From contig JAEZFF010000048.1 in NCBI GenBank assembly GCA_023417635.1, positions 1 to 5,790 of the forward strand: a stretch of 5,790 nt of DNA, written 5' to 3'. Positions within the stretch are counted from its first letter, which is position 1; the number at the start of each line of letters is the position of its first letter. A program made the position numbers and the translations under genes. The stretch is from Bacillota bacterium. GTDB taxonomy: Bacteria > Bacillota > Clostridia > Oscillospirales > Acutalibacteraceae. Of this stretch, positions 1-5,652 are shown piece by piece. Under the pieces are notes generated by a model, which searched no databases, was not told where the DNA came from, and was given only the letters and a program-made list of their open reading frames with translations.

Positions 1-49
1 CAGCAATTAAGTCGGCTATGTGCTTATCCAGTACATTGATTTTCGGCAT
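1..49 (-). CDS. mutL: MutL, DNA mismatch repair protein (N-terminal 16 codons only)
   Basis: The minus strand from the ATG at 49-47 reads MPKINVLDKHIADLIA and then leaves the window. This is the characteristic opening of MutL, the first helix of the GHKL ATPase domain, which is normally followed by the AAGEVVERP motif. MutL is the ATP-dependent matchmaker that couples MutS mismatch recognition to downstream repair. In most organisms without MutH it also carries a C-terminal endonuclease, which is outside the window. A ribosome binding site, AGGGAG (64-59), lies 9 nt upstream inside the preceding HD gene. The first 26 nt of mutL overlap the end of that gene in another frame, which suggests translational coupling. 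Position after mutS supports the call. Only the N-terminus can be judged. Confidence 0.93.
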   Translation of the reverse strand, partial: MPKINVLDKHIADLIA

Positions 50-689
50 CTTCACCCGCTCCCTTTTCTGCTGATTCTTCCAGGCGGAACTCACCGCAGG
101 ATTCCGCACAGGCAAGCTCTGCAAACACGGCTTCATAATTGAGCCGGCGGACAATTTCCCGCCGTGAAGCATCAAAATGAAGGATTTGACTGTACAGCCC
201 CCGCTTCCGCTGGGAAAGCATCAGGCGGCTGAGGGACTGCTCCAGACGCATACCATGCTTTGCAGCAAAACCAAATTCGGCCCAGATGCGCGCCGTTCCA
301 AAATGGTCAAGCAAATCCGCATCCTGCACAAGATAAGTGGCGTCGTCGCGGCCGTCATTTGGGCGGCGGTCGTCATGCACGGCAATAATAGCCGTAACGC
401 GTTTCAAAAAAGCAGCTGGAAGAATTTCTTTCAGCAGTTCTTCCGTCCGCTGTGCACCGGCTGCTTCATGCTGATCATGAGCGGTGCTGTCATGTGCAAT
501 ATCATGAAACAGGCCCGCTGTGTAAATAAGGTCGTCCAGCTTTGCAGATTTCCCGGTTAGCTGCCGCAGGCGAACCGCAATGTGCGCTGTGCGCAGGCAA
601 TGGTCTAAAGTCCATTCGCCCCGGCCGCAGCTGTCTTTCTGACCGGCAAGTTCTTTTTGCAGGATTGCTTCCAACTGAGCCCTTTCCAC
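24..689 (-). CDS. HD-domain phosphohydrolase (hypothetical), between mutS and mutL
   Basis: This is a 221-residue soluble protein with one HD (metal-dependent phosphohydrolase) domain. The visible metal-ligand pattern is H36 in the TAHIAVR helix, H62-D63 in LFHDIAHD, further histidines H74 and H105, and D124 in the QDADLLDHFG motif. That order (H...HD...H...D) fits the HD superfamily of small phosphodiesterases and nucleotide or phosphate-ester hydrolases. The substrate cannot be told from sequence. There is no GGDEF, RelA, cNMP-binding or membrane segment, and no signal peptide. The start is GTG at 689, supported by AAAGGAG (703-697) spaced 7 nt away. The gene begins 31 nt after mutS and its last 26 nt overlap mutL. 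The acidic tail after about residue 200 looks unstructured and carries the mutL ribosome binding site. A role in repair, such as nucleotide clean-up, is only inference from position. Confidence 0.85.
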   Translation of the reverse strand: MERAQLEAILQKELAGQKDSCGRGEWTLDHCLRTAHIAVRLRQLTGKSAKLDDLIYTAGLFHDIAHDSTAHDQHEAAGAQRTEELLKEILPAAFLKRVTAIIAVHDDRRPNDGRDDATYLVQDADLLDHFGTARIWAEFGFAAKHGMRLEQSLSRLMLSQRKRGLYSQILHFDASRREIVRRLNYEAVFAELACAESCGEFRLEESAEKGAGEDAENQCTG

Positions 690-696
690 ACAATTT

Positions 697-703
697 CTCC
701 TTT
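697..703 (-). promoter_or_regulatory. Ribosome binding site fixing the GTG start of the HD gene
   Basis: The minus strand carries AAAGGAG followed by a 7-nt spacer and GTG at 689-687. No ATG is suitably placed nearby, so this site decides the start. Confidence 0.8.
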
Positions 704-720
704 ACCCCTAAAAATGTTCT

Positions 721-3342
721 TCAGCTTTTCTTTGCCAGCCCGCACAGCTCAAACAGTGTGTTCATGCACTCGATTGGCGTAAGGGTATTGACGTCAAGCG
801 TCCGCAGCTTTTCCATAACTTCCGTTTCGTTCGGCGGCGTAAGCGCAATCTGCATCGGTTCATCCTCTGCTTGCTTCACAGCATGCCTTTTGGGCAGGGA
901 AACATCTTTTCCGGCATTGATTTCCGCCAAAATCTGTTTGGCCCTGGTAATGATTTTGTTCGGAACACCCGCAAGTTTTGCAACTTCTATGCCATAGCTG
1001 TCATCCGCGCCGCCGCGCACAATGCGCCGCAGAAAGGTAATATCGTCCCCGCGCTTCTTTACCGCAATGTTGTAGTTTTTAACCCCTGGGATTTTCTCTT
1101 CCAGTGCAGTCAGCTCATGGTAATGCGTGGCGAAAAGCGTTTTTGCCCCAAGCAGTTTTTTGTTGGCAACAAATTCCAAAACAGCGCGGGCAATGCTCAT
1201 GCCGTCATATGTAGAAGTTCCGCGGCCGATTTCATCAAGAATCAGGAGGCTGTCAGCCGTTGCATTCTTCACAATGTCGGCAACCTCGGCCATTTCCACC
1301 ATAAAAGTAGACTGGCCAGCCGTCAGGTCATCCGATGCGCCTACGCGGGTAAAAATAGCGTCCGTTATACCAATTTCCGCGCTCGCAGCCGGCACAAAGC
1401 AGCCAATCTGTGCCAGAATAACAATCAGCGCTATTTGACGCATATAAGTTGATTTGCCTGCCATATTCGGCCCGGTAATAATCGCCACGCGGTTTTCGTC
1501 TTTGTCGAGCAGCACGTCGTTCGGCACAAAAGGTTCTTCGGAAAGTGCTTCTACAACAGGGTGGCGGCTTTCTTTCAAAATAATTTTACCGTTTAGATTT
1601 ACCGTGGGCCTTGTGTAGTTCCGGTCAACGGAAACCTGCGCAAAAGAAAGTAAAACGTCAAGCTGCGCCACAGCCTGCGCCGTCTTTTGAACACGTTCCC
1701 TCTGCTCTGCGGATTTTTTCCGCACGGAATCGAAAAGCTCGTACTCCAGCTGAACGGATTTGTCGTGCGCACCGAGAATGCGTCCTTCCAGCTCTTTCAG
1801 CTCCGGCGTAATAAACCGTTCGCAGTTTGTGAGGGTCTGTTTGCGGATATATTCCGGCGGCGCCTGATTCTTGTAGGCATTTGCAATTTCTATGTAATAG
1901 CCGAAAACCCGGTTATAGCCAACTTTCAATTTTGGGATACCCGTTTTTTCGCGCTCCTGTGCCTCAATTTTAGCAATAACTCCGCGGCCGTCTTTCATGT
2001 CGCCCTTCAGCAGGTCAAGTTCTTCGCTGAAGCCGGGTTTAATCATGCCGCCTTCGCGGATGGAAAACGGCGGTTCGTCCACAATAGCGCGGTCAATTAA
2101 ACTGCGAATATCTTCGAGGCCGTCAATCTCGCGGTAAATACGGCTCAGCAGGTCAGACTTGCAGTCTTTCAGCAGATTTTTCAGCGTTGGCAGGCGGCCC
2201 GCCGCATCAGCCAGGCTGCGGAGTTCACGTCCGTTTGCAGAGCCGTACACGATGCGTGCCATAAGGCGCTCCAAGTCGTGAATCCCGTAAAGCTGCTCTG
2301 AAATACTGTCGCGCAGAATGCTGTCTTTCGTCAATTCTTCAACAGCGTTCAGGCGGCGGCTGATTTTCGCGGGATTCAGCAGCGGGCGCTCCACCCAACT
2401 GCGAATCAGGCGCTTGCCCATCGCCGTGCGGGTACGGTCAAGCACCCACAGAAGTGAACCGCGCTTTTCCTTGTTGCGCATGGTTTCCAGAAGTTCCAGG
2501 TTGCGGCGCGTGGTAAGGTTCAGTTTCATGTATTGCTCGCCGCTGTATAGGTCTATTTCATCCATGCTTTCGAGGCCGGTGCGTTCCGTTTCTTTCAGGT
2601 AACCGAGGAGTGCGCCGAGTGCGCCGGTAACTTCGGGCTTGTCCGTAAGTTCCAGTTCTTCCGGCGTTTTGTGAAACTGTTCTTCCAGTGCGGAAGCGGC
2701 GTCTTCAGCGCTGAACTTTTTCTCATCCAGAAGTTCAAGGCTGGCGTTCAGGCGTTCTTTAATGAATTTTGGCAGCCCGCCGAGGTCAAGCGTACCCTCG
2801 CTGATAAGAATTTCTTTCGGTGAAAAGCGTGAAAGCTCATTTTCCAGTTTCTCTGTAAGAGCCGACGTGCTTTTTGCGGAAAACGACGTCGCATGAAGTT
2901 CCCCCGTGGAAATATCTGCGAAGCAAACACCTGCGGACTTTTCCTGCACATTCAGCGAACAGATGAAGTTATTGCGCGTTTCGTCGAGCATACTGCTTTC
3001 CAGCACTGTGCCAGGCGTTATGACACGGATTATGTCACGCTTTACAAGGCCTTTGGCAAGAGCCGGGTCTTCCATCTGCTCGCAGATAGCAACCTTGTAA
3101 CCTTTCGCGATTAGTCTTGCAACATACGTTTCATAGCTGTGGAACGGTATGCCGCACATCGGCGCGCGCTCCGGCTGGCCGCAGTCGCGCCCGGTAAGCG
3201 TAAGTTCCAGTTCCTTGGAAACCAGCTTCGCGTCATCGTAAAACATCTCGTAAAAATCGCCGAGGCGGAAAAAAAGGATAGTATCCGGATATTTCTTTTT
3301 CATTTCAAAGTACTGCTGCATCATAGGGGAAAGTGCCGCCAA
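721..3342 (-). CDS. mutS: MutS, DNA mismatch recognition ATPase
   Basis: This is an 873-residue full-length MutS, close to the usual 850-880. MutS dimers recognise mismatches and small loops in DNA, exchange ADP for ATP and recruit MutL. Domains in order are: the mismatch-binding domain I (about 3-115) with the Phe-X-Glu motif at F30-Y31-E32 in GDFYEMF; connector domain II (about 125-250); lever and clamp domains III/IV (about 265-570); and the ATPase domain V (about 580-810). The ATPase shows Walker A GPNMAGKS (624-631), the DDLTAGQSTFMVEM loop (671-684), Walker B LLILDE (699-704) and the FATHYHEL histidine (H740). A C-terminal QIAL at 831-834 could be a weak beta-clamp-binding motif, by analogy with other MutS tails. 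The start is TTG, set by GGAGG 8 nt upstream, and gives the family-typical opening MAALSPMMQQY. The first in-frame ATG (codon 7) is too far from the site. All key residues are present and no frameshift is seen. Confidence 0.98.
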   Translation of the reverse strand: MAALSPMMQQYFEMKKKYPDTILFFRLGDFYEMFYDDAKLVSKELELTLTGRDCGQPERAPMCGIPFHSYETYVARLIAKGYKVAICEQMEDPALAKGLVKRDIIRVITPGTVLESSMLDETRNNFICSLNVQEKSAGVCFADISTGELHATSFSAKSTSALTEKLENELSRFSPKEILISEGTLDLGGLPKFIKERLNASLELLDEKKFSAEDAASALEEQFHKTPEELELTDKPEVTGALGALLGYLKETERTGLESMDEIDLYSGEQYMKLNLTTRRNLELLETMRNKEKRGSLLWVLDRTRTAMGKRLIRSWVERPLLNPAKISRRLNAVEELTKDSILRDSISEQLYGIHDLERLMARIVYGSANGRELRSLADAAGRLPTLKNLLKDCKSDLLSRIYREIDGLEDIRSLIDRAIVDEPPFSIREGGMIKPGFSEELDLLKGDMKDGRGVIAKIEAQEREKTGIPKLKVGYNRVFGYYIEIANAYKNQAPPEYIRKQTLTNCERFITPELKELEGRILGAHDKSVQLEYELFDSVRKKSAEQRERVQKTAQAVAQLDVLLSFAQVSVDRNYTRPTVNLNGKIILKESRHPVVEALSEEPFVPNDVLLDKDENRVAIITGPNMAGKSTYMRQIALIVILAQIGCFVPAASAEIGITDAIFTRVGASDDLTAGQSTFMVEMAEVADIVKNATADSLLILDEIGRGTSTYDGMSIARAVLEFVANKKLLGAKTLFATHYHELTALEEKIPGVKNYNIAVKKRGDDITFLRRIVRGGADDSYGIEVAKLAGVPNKIITRAKQILAEINAGKDVSLPKRHAVKQAEDEPMQIALTPPNETEVMEKLRTLDVNTLTPIECMNTLFELCGLAKKS

Positions 3343-3350
3343 ATTTACCG

Positions 3351-3355
3351 CCTCC
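3351..3355 (-). promoter_or_regulatory. Ribosome binding site fixing the TTG start of mutS
   Basis: GGAGG on the minus strand is 8 nt from TTG at 3342-3340. Using the ATG at codon 7 would place the site 26 nt away and remove residues conserved at the MutS N-terminus. Confidence 0.85.
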
Positions 3356-3387
3356 GCTGAATAATTTATCTTAGGTTTTCCTCCGTC

Positions 3388-3795
3388 TTAGTGGCAGCCG
3401 CCGCAGGAAGAGCAGTTGCCGGTGCAGGCGCTCTCTTCGTAATCCGCTGTTTCAGGGTCGGCGCCGTTCGCGCTCTGCTCAATAATAGCGTTTACACGGC
3501 GAATCAGCTTTGAAAACTCATCGCGGGCACTATTGTAGGCATCCATGTTGGGGTTTTTCATAATCGTATCATACACGGCGTTCATCTCGCCCTGCAGCAC
3601 TTTCAGCTTTTCATCGCTGCGGTCGTCTTTCTGCATCTCATTCTGAATAGAAATACGCTTCAGGTTATACTGGCCAATCAAGTCCTGCAAGTCTTTGTCC
3701 TCATCCGCGTTTTGAATGGCAACACGCATTTTCAGGTAACGGTCATCCTGCTGAATCGATTTTCCAATCTCTCGCGCCTGTTCAATGATGTCCAT
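3388..3795 (-). CDS. YlbF/YmcA-family regulator with C-terminal cysteine cluster
   Basis: This is a 135-residue, mostly helical, highly charged protein. It opens MDIIEQAREIGKSIQQDDRY, the pattern of the Com_YlbF family (Bacillus YlbF/RicF and YmcA/RicA). In Bacillus, YlbF, YmcA and YaaT form a complex that carries Fe-S clusters and works with RNase Y in mRNA maturation, and it affects competence, biofilm and sporulation. Position directly after miaB matches YmcA, but I cannot separate YmcA from YlbF by eye. Two long helices (about 1-65 and 70-105) precede a linker and a tail with C124, C128, C131, C134 and H135 (C-X3-C-X2-C-X2-C-H), a likely metal or Fe-S ligand set. The start is ATG, with AAGGAG (3807-3802) 6 nt upstream. 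It lies 26 nt after miaB and 45 nt before mutS, so it is almost surely co-transcribed. No membrane segment or signal peptide is present. Confidence 0.88.
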   Translation of the reverse strand: MDIIEQAREIGKSIQQDDRYLKMRVAIQNADEDKDLQDLIGQYNLKRISIQNEMQKDDRSDEKLKVLQGEMNAVYDTIMKNPNMDAYNSARDEFSKLIRRVNAIIEQSANGADPETADYEESACTGNCSSCGGCH

Positions 3796-3821
3796 AAAAA
3801 TCTCCTTATTAAAATATATTT

Positions 3822-5252
3822 TTAGTTCTGCGAAACAAGTTCGCCGTCTAAAATCCAGTTGCTCGCCGAAATAATCTTTACCTCGGCAAAATTGCCGATA
3901 TTTTCTTTACCGCCAGGGAAATTCACAATGACATTACCACCCGTGCGGCCTGTAAGCAAACCGGTTTTCGGGCTTTTCCCCTCTACAAGCACACGGTGTG
4001 TTTTTCCAACTTCACCCGCACAGCGTACAGCGGCAATTTTCTCCTGCTCAGCACAGAGTTCCTGCAGCCATTTTGACTTTTCTTCTGCGGAAACAGGGTC
4101 AGGCATACGGGCTGCGGCCGTCCCTTCGCGCGGTGAATAAATGAATGTAAAAAGTGAAGTAAACCCTACTTCCTGAATCAGACTTACGGTTTCGCTGAAT
4201 TCCTTATAAGTTTCCCCCGGAAATCCGACAATAATATCCGATGTAATGGAAAGGTCAGGCATTTTTTTCCGCGCATAGGCAACAAGGTCAAGATATTTTT
4301 CGCGCGTGTAGCGGCGGTTCATCTCTTGCAGCACCCGGTCGCTGCCCGACTGGACCGGAAGATGCAGGTGGTGGCAGATGTGCTTTCCCTCCGCCATGGC
4401 GTCAATCAGCTCATGCGTGGCGTCTTTTGGGTGCGATGTCATAAAGCGCAGGCGGTAATCGCCGTCAACGGCATCCAGCATACGCAGAAGCTGAGCAAAG
4501 CTAATAGGATGCTCGAGGTTTTTTCCATAAGAGTTTACATTCTGACCAAGAAGGGTGATGTCTTTATATCCTGAGGCAACCAAACCGCGGAATTCTTTCA
4601 GGATCTCTTCCGGTGCGCGGCTGCGTTCGCGCCCGCGCACATACGGCACAATGCAGTAAGAGCAGAAATTGTTGCATCCGTACATCACGGTAATCCATGC
4701 TTTGGTCTTGCTGTCACGCCGCACAGGCAGACCCTCCACAATACTGGTGTCTTCCTGATCATCGCCCCGCTCGAAAACGTGGCGGCTTTCAGTCAGGGCC
4801 GTCCAAAGCAATTCAGGAAAACGGTGTAGAACATGAGTGCCAAACACAAGCCCCACGAATGGGAATTTCTGGCGCATATGCTCCGAAGCCCCTTTTTCTT
4901 CCATCATGCAGCCGCAGACGGAAATGATGGCTGACGGATGACGGCGCTTAAGATCTTTCAGCGCGCCTACATTGCCGAACACACGGTTTTCCGCATGGCC
5001 GCGCACTGCACAGGTATTGAACAGAATAAAATCGGCCTGCTCGGGTTCCTCAGCAAAGGAAAAGCCCATCTGTGCGAGAAAGCCCTTTATTTTTTCACTG
5101 TCGGAAACATTCTGCTGGCACCCATAAGTATGCACGAACGCCATAGGCACCGTGCCGCGCCTGCGGACCTGCATGATTTTCCCGACTTCTTCCATATAGA
5201 ATTCCTGCGGATGCTGCGGCGCAGGCATACGTTCCGGATTCTTCTCTGTCAA
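3822..5252 (-). CDS. miaB: MiaB, tRNA-2-methylthio-N6-dimethylallyladenosine synthase
   Basis: MiaB is a radical-SAM methylthiotransferase that adds the 2-methylthio group to i6A37 in tRNAs reading UNN codons, using two [4Fe-4S] clusters. With the start chosen here it has 476 residues. The N-terminal methylthiotransferase domain (about 37-150) has the three auxiliary-cluster cysteines C45 (TYGCQQN), C81 (NTCAVR) and C115 (CGCMM). The radical-SAM domain (about 180-405) has C193, C197 and C200 (CNNFCSYC) and the following VPYVRGRERSR. A C-terminal TRAM RNA-binding domain (about 407-472) ends in GELVSQN. The QQN and RGRERSR signatures favour MiaB over MtaB or RimO. The reading frame stays open upstream to a GTG at 5291. 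The TTG at 5252 is preferred because GGGGGAG lies 7 nt upstream of it, and the predicted transcript starts only about 5 nt before 5291. It is first in the operon, ahead of the YlbF-family gene. Confidence 0.96.
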   Translation of the reverse strand: MTEKNPERMPAPQHPQEFYMEEVGKIMQVRRRGTVPMAFVHTYGCQQNVSDSEKIKGFLAQMGFSFAEEPEQADFILFNTCAVRGHAENRVFGNVGALKDLKRRHPSAIISVCGCMMEEKGASEHMRQKFPFVGLVFGTHVLHRFPELLWTALTESRHVFERGDDQEDTSIVEGLPVRRDSKTKAWITVMYGCNNFCSYCIVPYVRGRERSRAPEEILKEFRGLVASGYKDITLLGQNVNSYGKNLEHPISFAQLLRMLDAVDGDYRLRFMTSHPKDATHELIDAMAEGKHICHHLHLPVQSGSDRVLQEMNRRYTREKYLDLVAYARKKMPDLSITSDIIVGFPGETYKEFSETVSLIQEVGFTSLFTFIYSPREGTAAARMPDPVSAEEKSKWLQELCAEQEKIAAVRCAGEVGKTHRVLVEGKSPKTGLLTGRTGGNVIVNFPGGKENIGNFAEVKIISASNWILDGELVSQN

Positions 5253-5259
5253 GCGGAAA

Positions 5260-5266
5260 CTCCCCC
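5260..5266 (-). promoter_or_regulatory. Ribosome binding site setting the miaB start at TTG 5252
   Basis: The minus strand reads GGGGGAG, then 7 nt, then TTG at 5252-5250 (protein opening MTEKNPERM). The upstream in-frame GTG at 5291 has no comparable site; the DNA before it is ATACGAAAAA. The ATG at 5228 also lacks a good one. Confidence 0.75.
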
Positions 5267-5302
5267 ATTTTCTGTTGCGAAACAATTTCACTTTTTCGTA
5301 TT

Positions 5303-5331
5303 ATTATACCATAGCGGCCCATTCACTGCAA
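5303..5331 (-). promoter_or_regulatory. Sigma-A type promoter of the miaB operon (extended -10)
   Basis: On the minus strand TATAAT (5308-5303) is a perfect -10 preceded by TGG, giving the TGN extended -10. A 17-nt spacer separates it from TTGCAG (5331-5326), a partial -35 that keeps the TTG. Transcription should start near 5296, leaving a leader of about 44 nt before the TTG start of miaB. No operator or riboswitch was recognised in that leader. Confidence 0.8.
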
Positions 5332-5385
5332 GGAAAACGGGGCTGGAATCAGCCGGCTTTCACTGTAGAAAATCGGAATAAGCAA

Positions 5386-5425
5386 AAGCCGTATGGACAC
5401 TGGCTTTCCAGTAACCATACGGCTT
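5386..5425 (-). terminator. Strong hairpin terminator downstream of the tRNA-Leu remnant
   Basis: AAGCCGTATGG (5386-5396) pairs perfectly with CCATACGGCTT (5415-5425). Inside, after a 2x2 internal loop, ACTGG (5399-5403) pairs with CCAGT (5408-5412) around a CTTT tetraloop. On the minus strand the stem ends in CGGCTTTTGC, a short U tract. The hairpin starts 7 nt past the CCA end of the tRNA fragment, so it is probably that tRNA's native terminator. It also shields the miaB promoter from incoming transcription. The plus-strand flank CTCTCTTT is a weaker U tract, so two-way function is possible. Confidence 0.78.
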
Positions 5426-5432
5426 CTCTCTT

Positions 5433-5490
5433 TGGTGCGCGAGATGGGACTTGAACCCATACGTCATACAACACACGCCCCTCAAACGTA
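5433..5490 (-). pseudogene. 3' fragment of tRNA-Leu(GAG); probable attachment site of an integrated element
   Basis: On the minus strand the fragment ends in CTCGCGC-A-CCA: the acceptor 3' strand (5443-5437), discriminator A (5436) and encoded CCA (5435-5433). The T-arm is ATGGG-TTCAAGT-CCCAT (5460-5444). A long class II variable arm contains GTT-GTAT-GAC (5472-5463). An anticodon arm has stem TACGT/GCGTG and loop TTGAGGG (5485-5479) with anticodon GAG. Variable arm and anticodon both indicate leucine. The 5' part (acceptor strand, expected as GCGCGAG, and D-arm, about 26 nt) is missing: upstream of 5490 the sequence turns into AT-rich DNA with no complement. The piece cannot be a functional tRNA. 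A duplicated tRNA 3' end cut at the anticodon stem is the typical scar at the distal end of an element inserted by a tyrosine recombinase. Loss of the 5' half by simple deletion is the alternative. Confidence 0.85.
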
Positions 5491-5591
5491 TTTATATCTA
5501 TAAAAGAATATAATATTATCTTAAAAAATCGCATAGCACAGGCATTTCTTAAAAGCAGGTTCGAAGTTATTAGATGATAAATTATGTTTTA

Positions 5592-5612
5592 TGTCGTACA
5601 AGTGTCGTACAA
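5592..5612. repeat. Tandem direct repeat TGTCGTACAA x2, flanked by an inverted repeat
   Basis: TGTCGTACAA occurs at 5592-5601 and 5603-5612, giving an 11-nt period. The pair is bracketed by an 8-bp inverted repeat, TATGTTTT (5583-5590) and AAAACATA (5611-5618). Short tandem repeats about 100-120 nt from a tRNA attachment core resemble arm-type binding sites for a tyrosine integrase or its excisionase. That role is inferred from position only. Confidence 0.6.
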
Positions 5613-5614
5613 AA

Positions 5615-5650
5615 CATATCCCCGCCAGCCAATCGACCAGCGGGGATATG
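5615..5650 (-). terminator. Rho-independent terminator of the small partial gene
   Basis: CATATCCCCGC (5615-5625) and GCGGGGATATG (5640-5650) form a perfect 11-bp stem with a 14-nt loop. On the minus strand it begins 2 nt after the stop codon of the partial gene and is followed by TTTTG, a short U tract. It marks the end of the element's outermost transcription unit seen here. Confidence 0.8.
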
Positions 5651-5652
5651 CA

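Noticed and set aside
871..1452. A 193-codon open frame on the plus strand inside mutS, and several shorter plus-strand frames in mutS and miaB.
   Set aside because: They lie opposite highly conserved coding sequence, have no convincing ribosome binding site and show no recognisable protein; they are antisense shadows of GC-rich codons.
3380..3384. An extra GGAGG just after the stop of the YlbF-family gene.
   Set aside because: No ATG, GTG or TTG lies at a usable distance. The GGAGG at 3355-3351 serves the mutS TTG start, so there is no hidden small gene here.
5341..5354. A small hairpin GGCTG-GAAT-CAGCC just upstream of the miaB -35 region.
   Set aside because: It has a stem of only 5 bp with no U tract; it could be chance, and no regulator can be assigned.
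5433..5530. An intron-split tRNA-Leu, with the 5' half further upstream.
   Set aside because: Bacterial tRNA-Leu introns are group I introns within the anticodon loop. Here homology ends at the 5' edge of the anticodon stem, and no 5' half (GCGCGAG plus D-arm) or intron core was found in the remaining 300 nt.
5349..5534. A 61-codon minus-strand open frame spanning the tRNA fragment and terminator.
   Set aside because: Much of its translation comes from the tRNA-Leu remnant and the hairpin, so it is a chance frame over RNA-coding DNA.
5558..5566. GGTTCGAAG on the plus strand, resembling a tRNA T-loop.
   Set aside because: No flanking T-stem complement or acceptor sequence is present; it is too short to be evidence of a tRNA.
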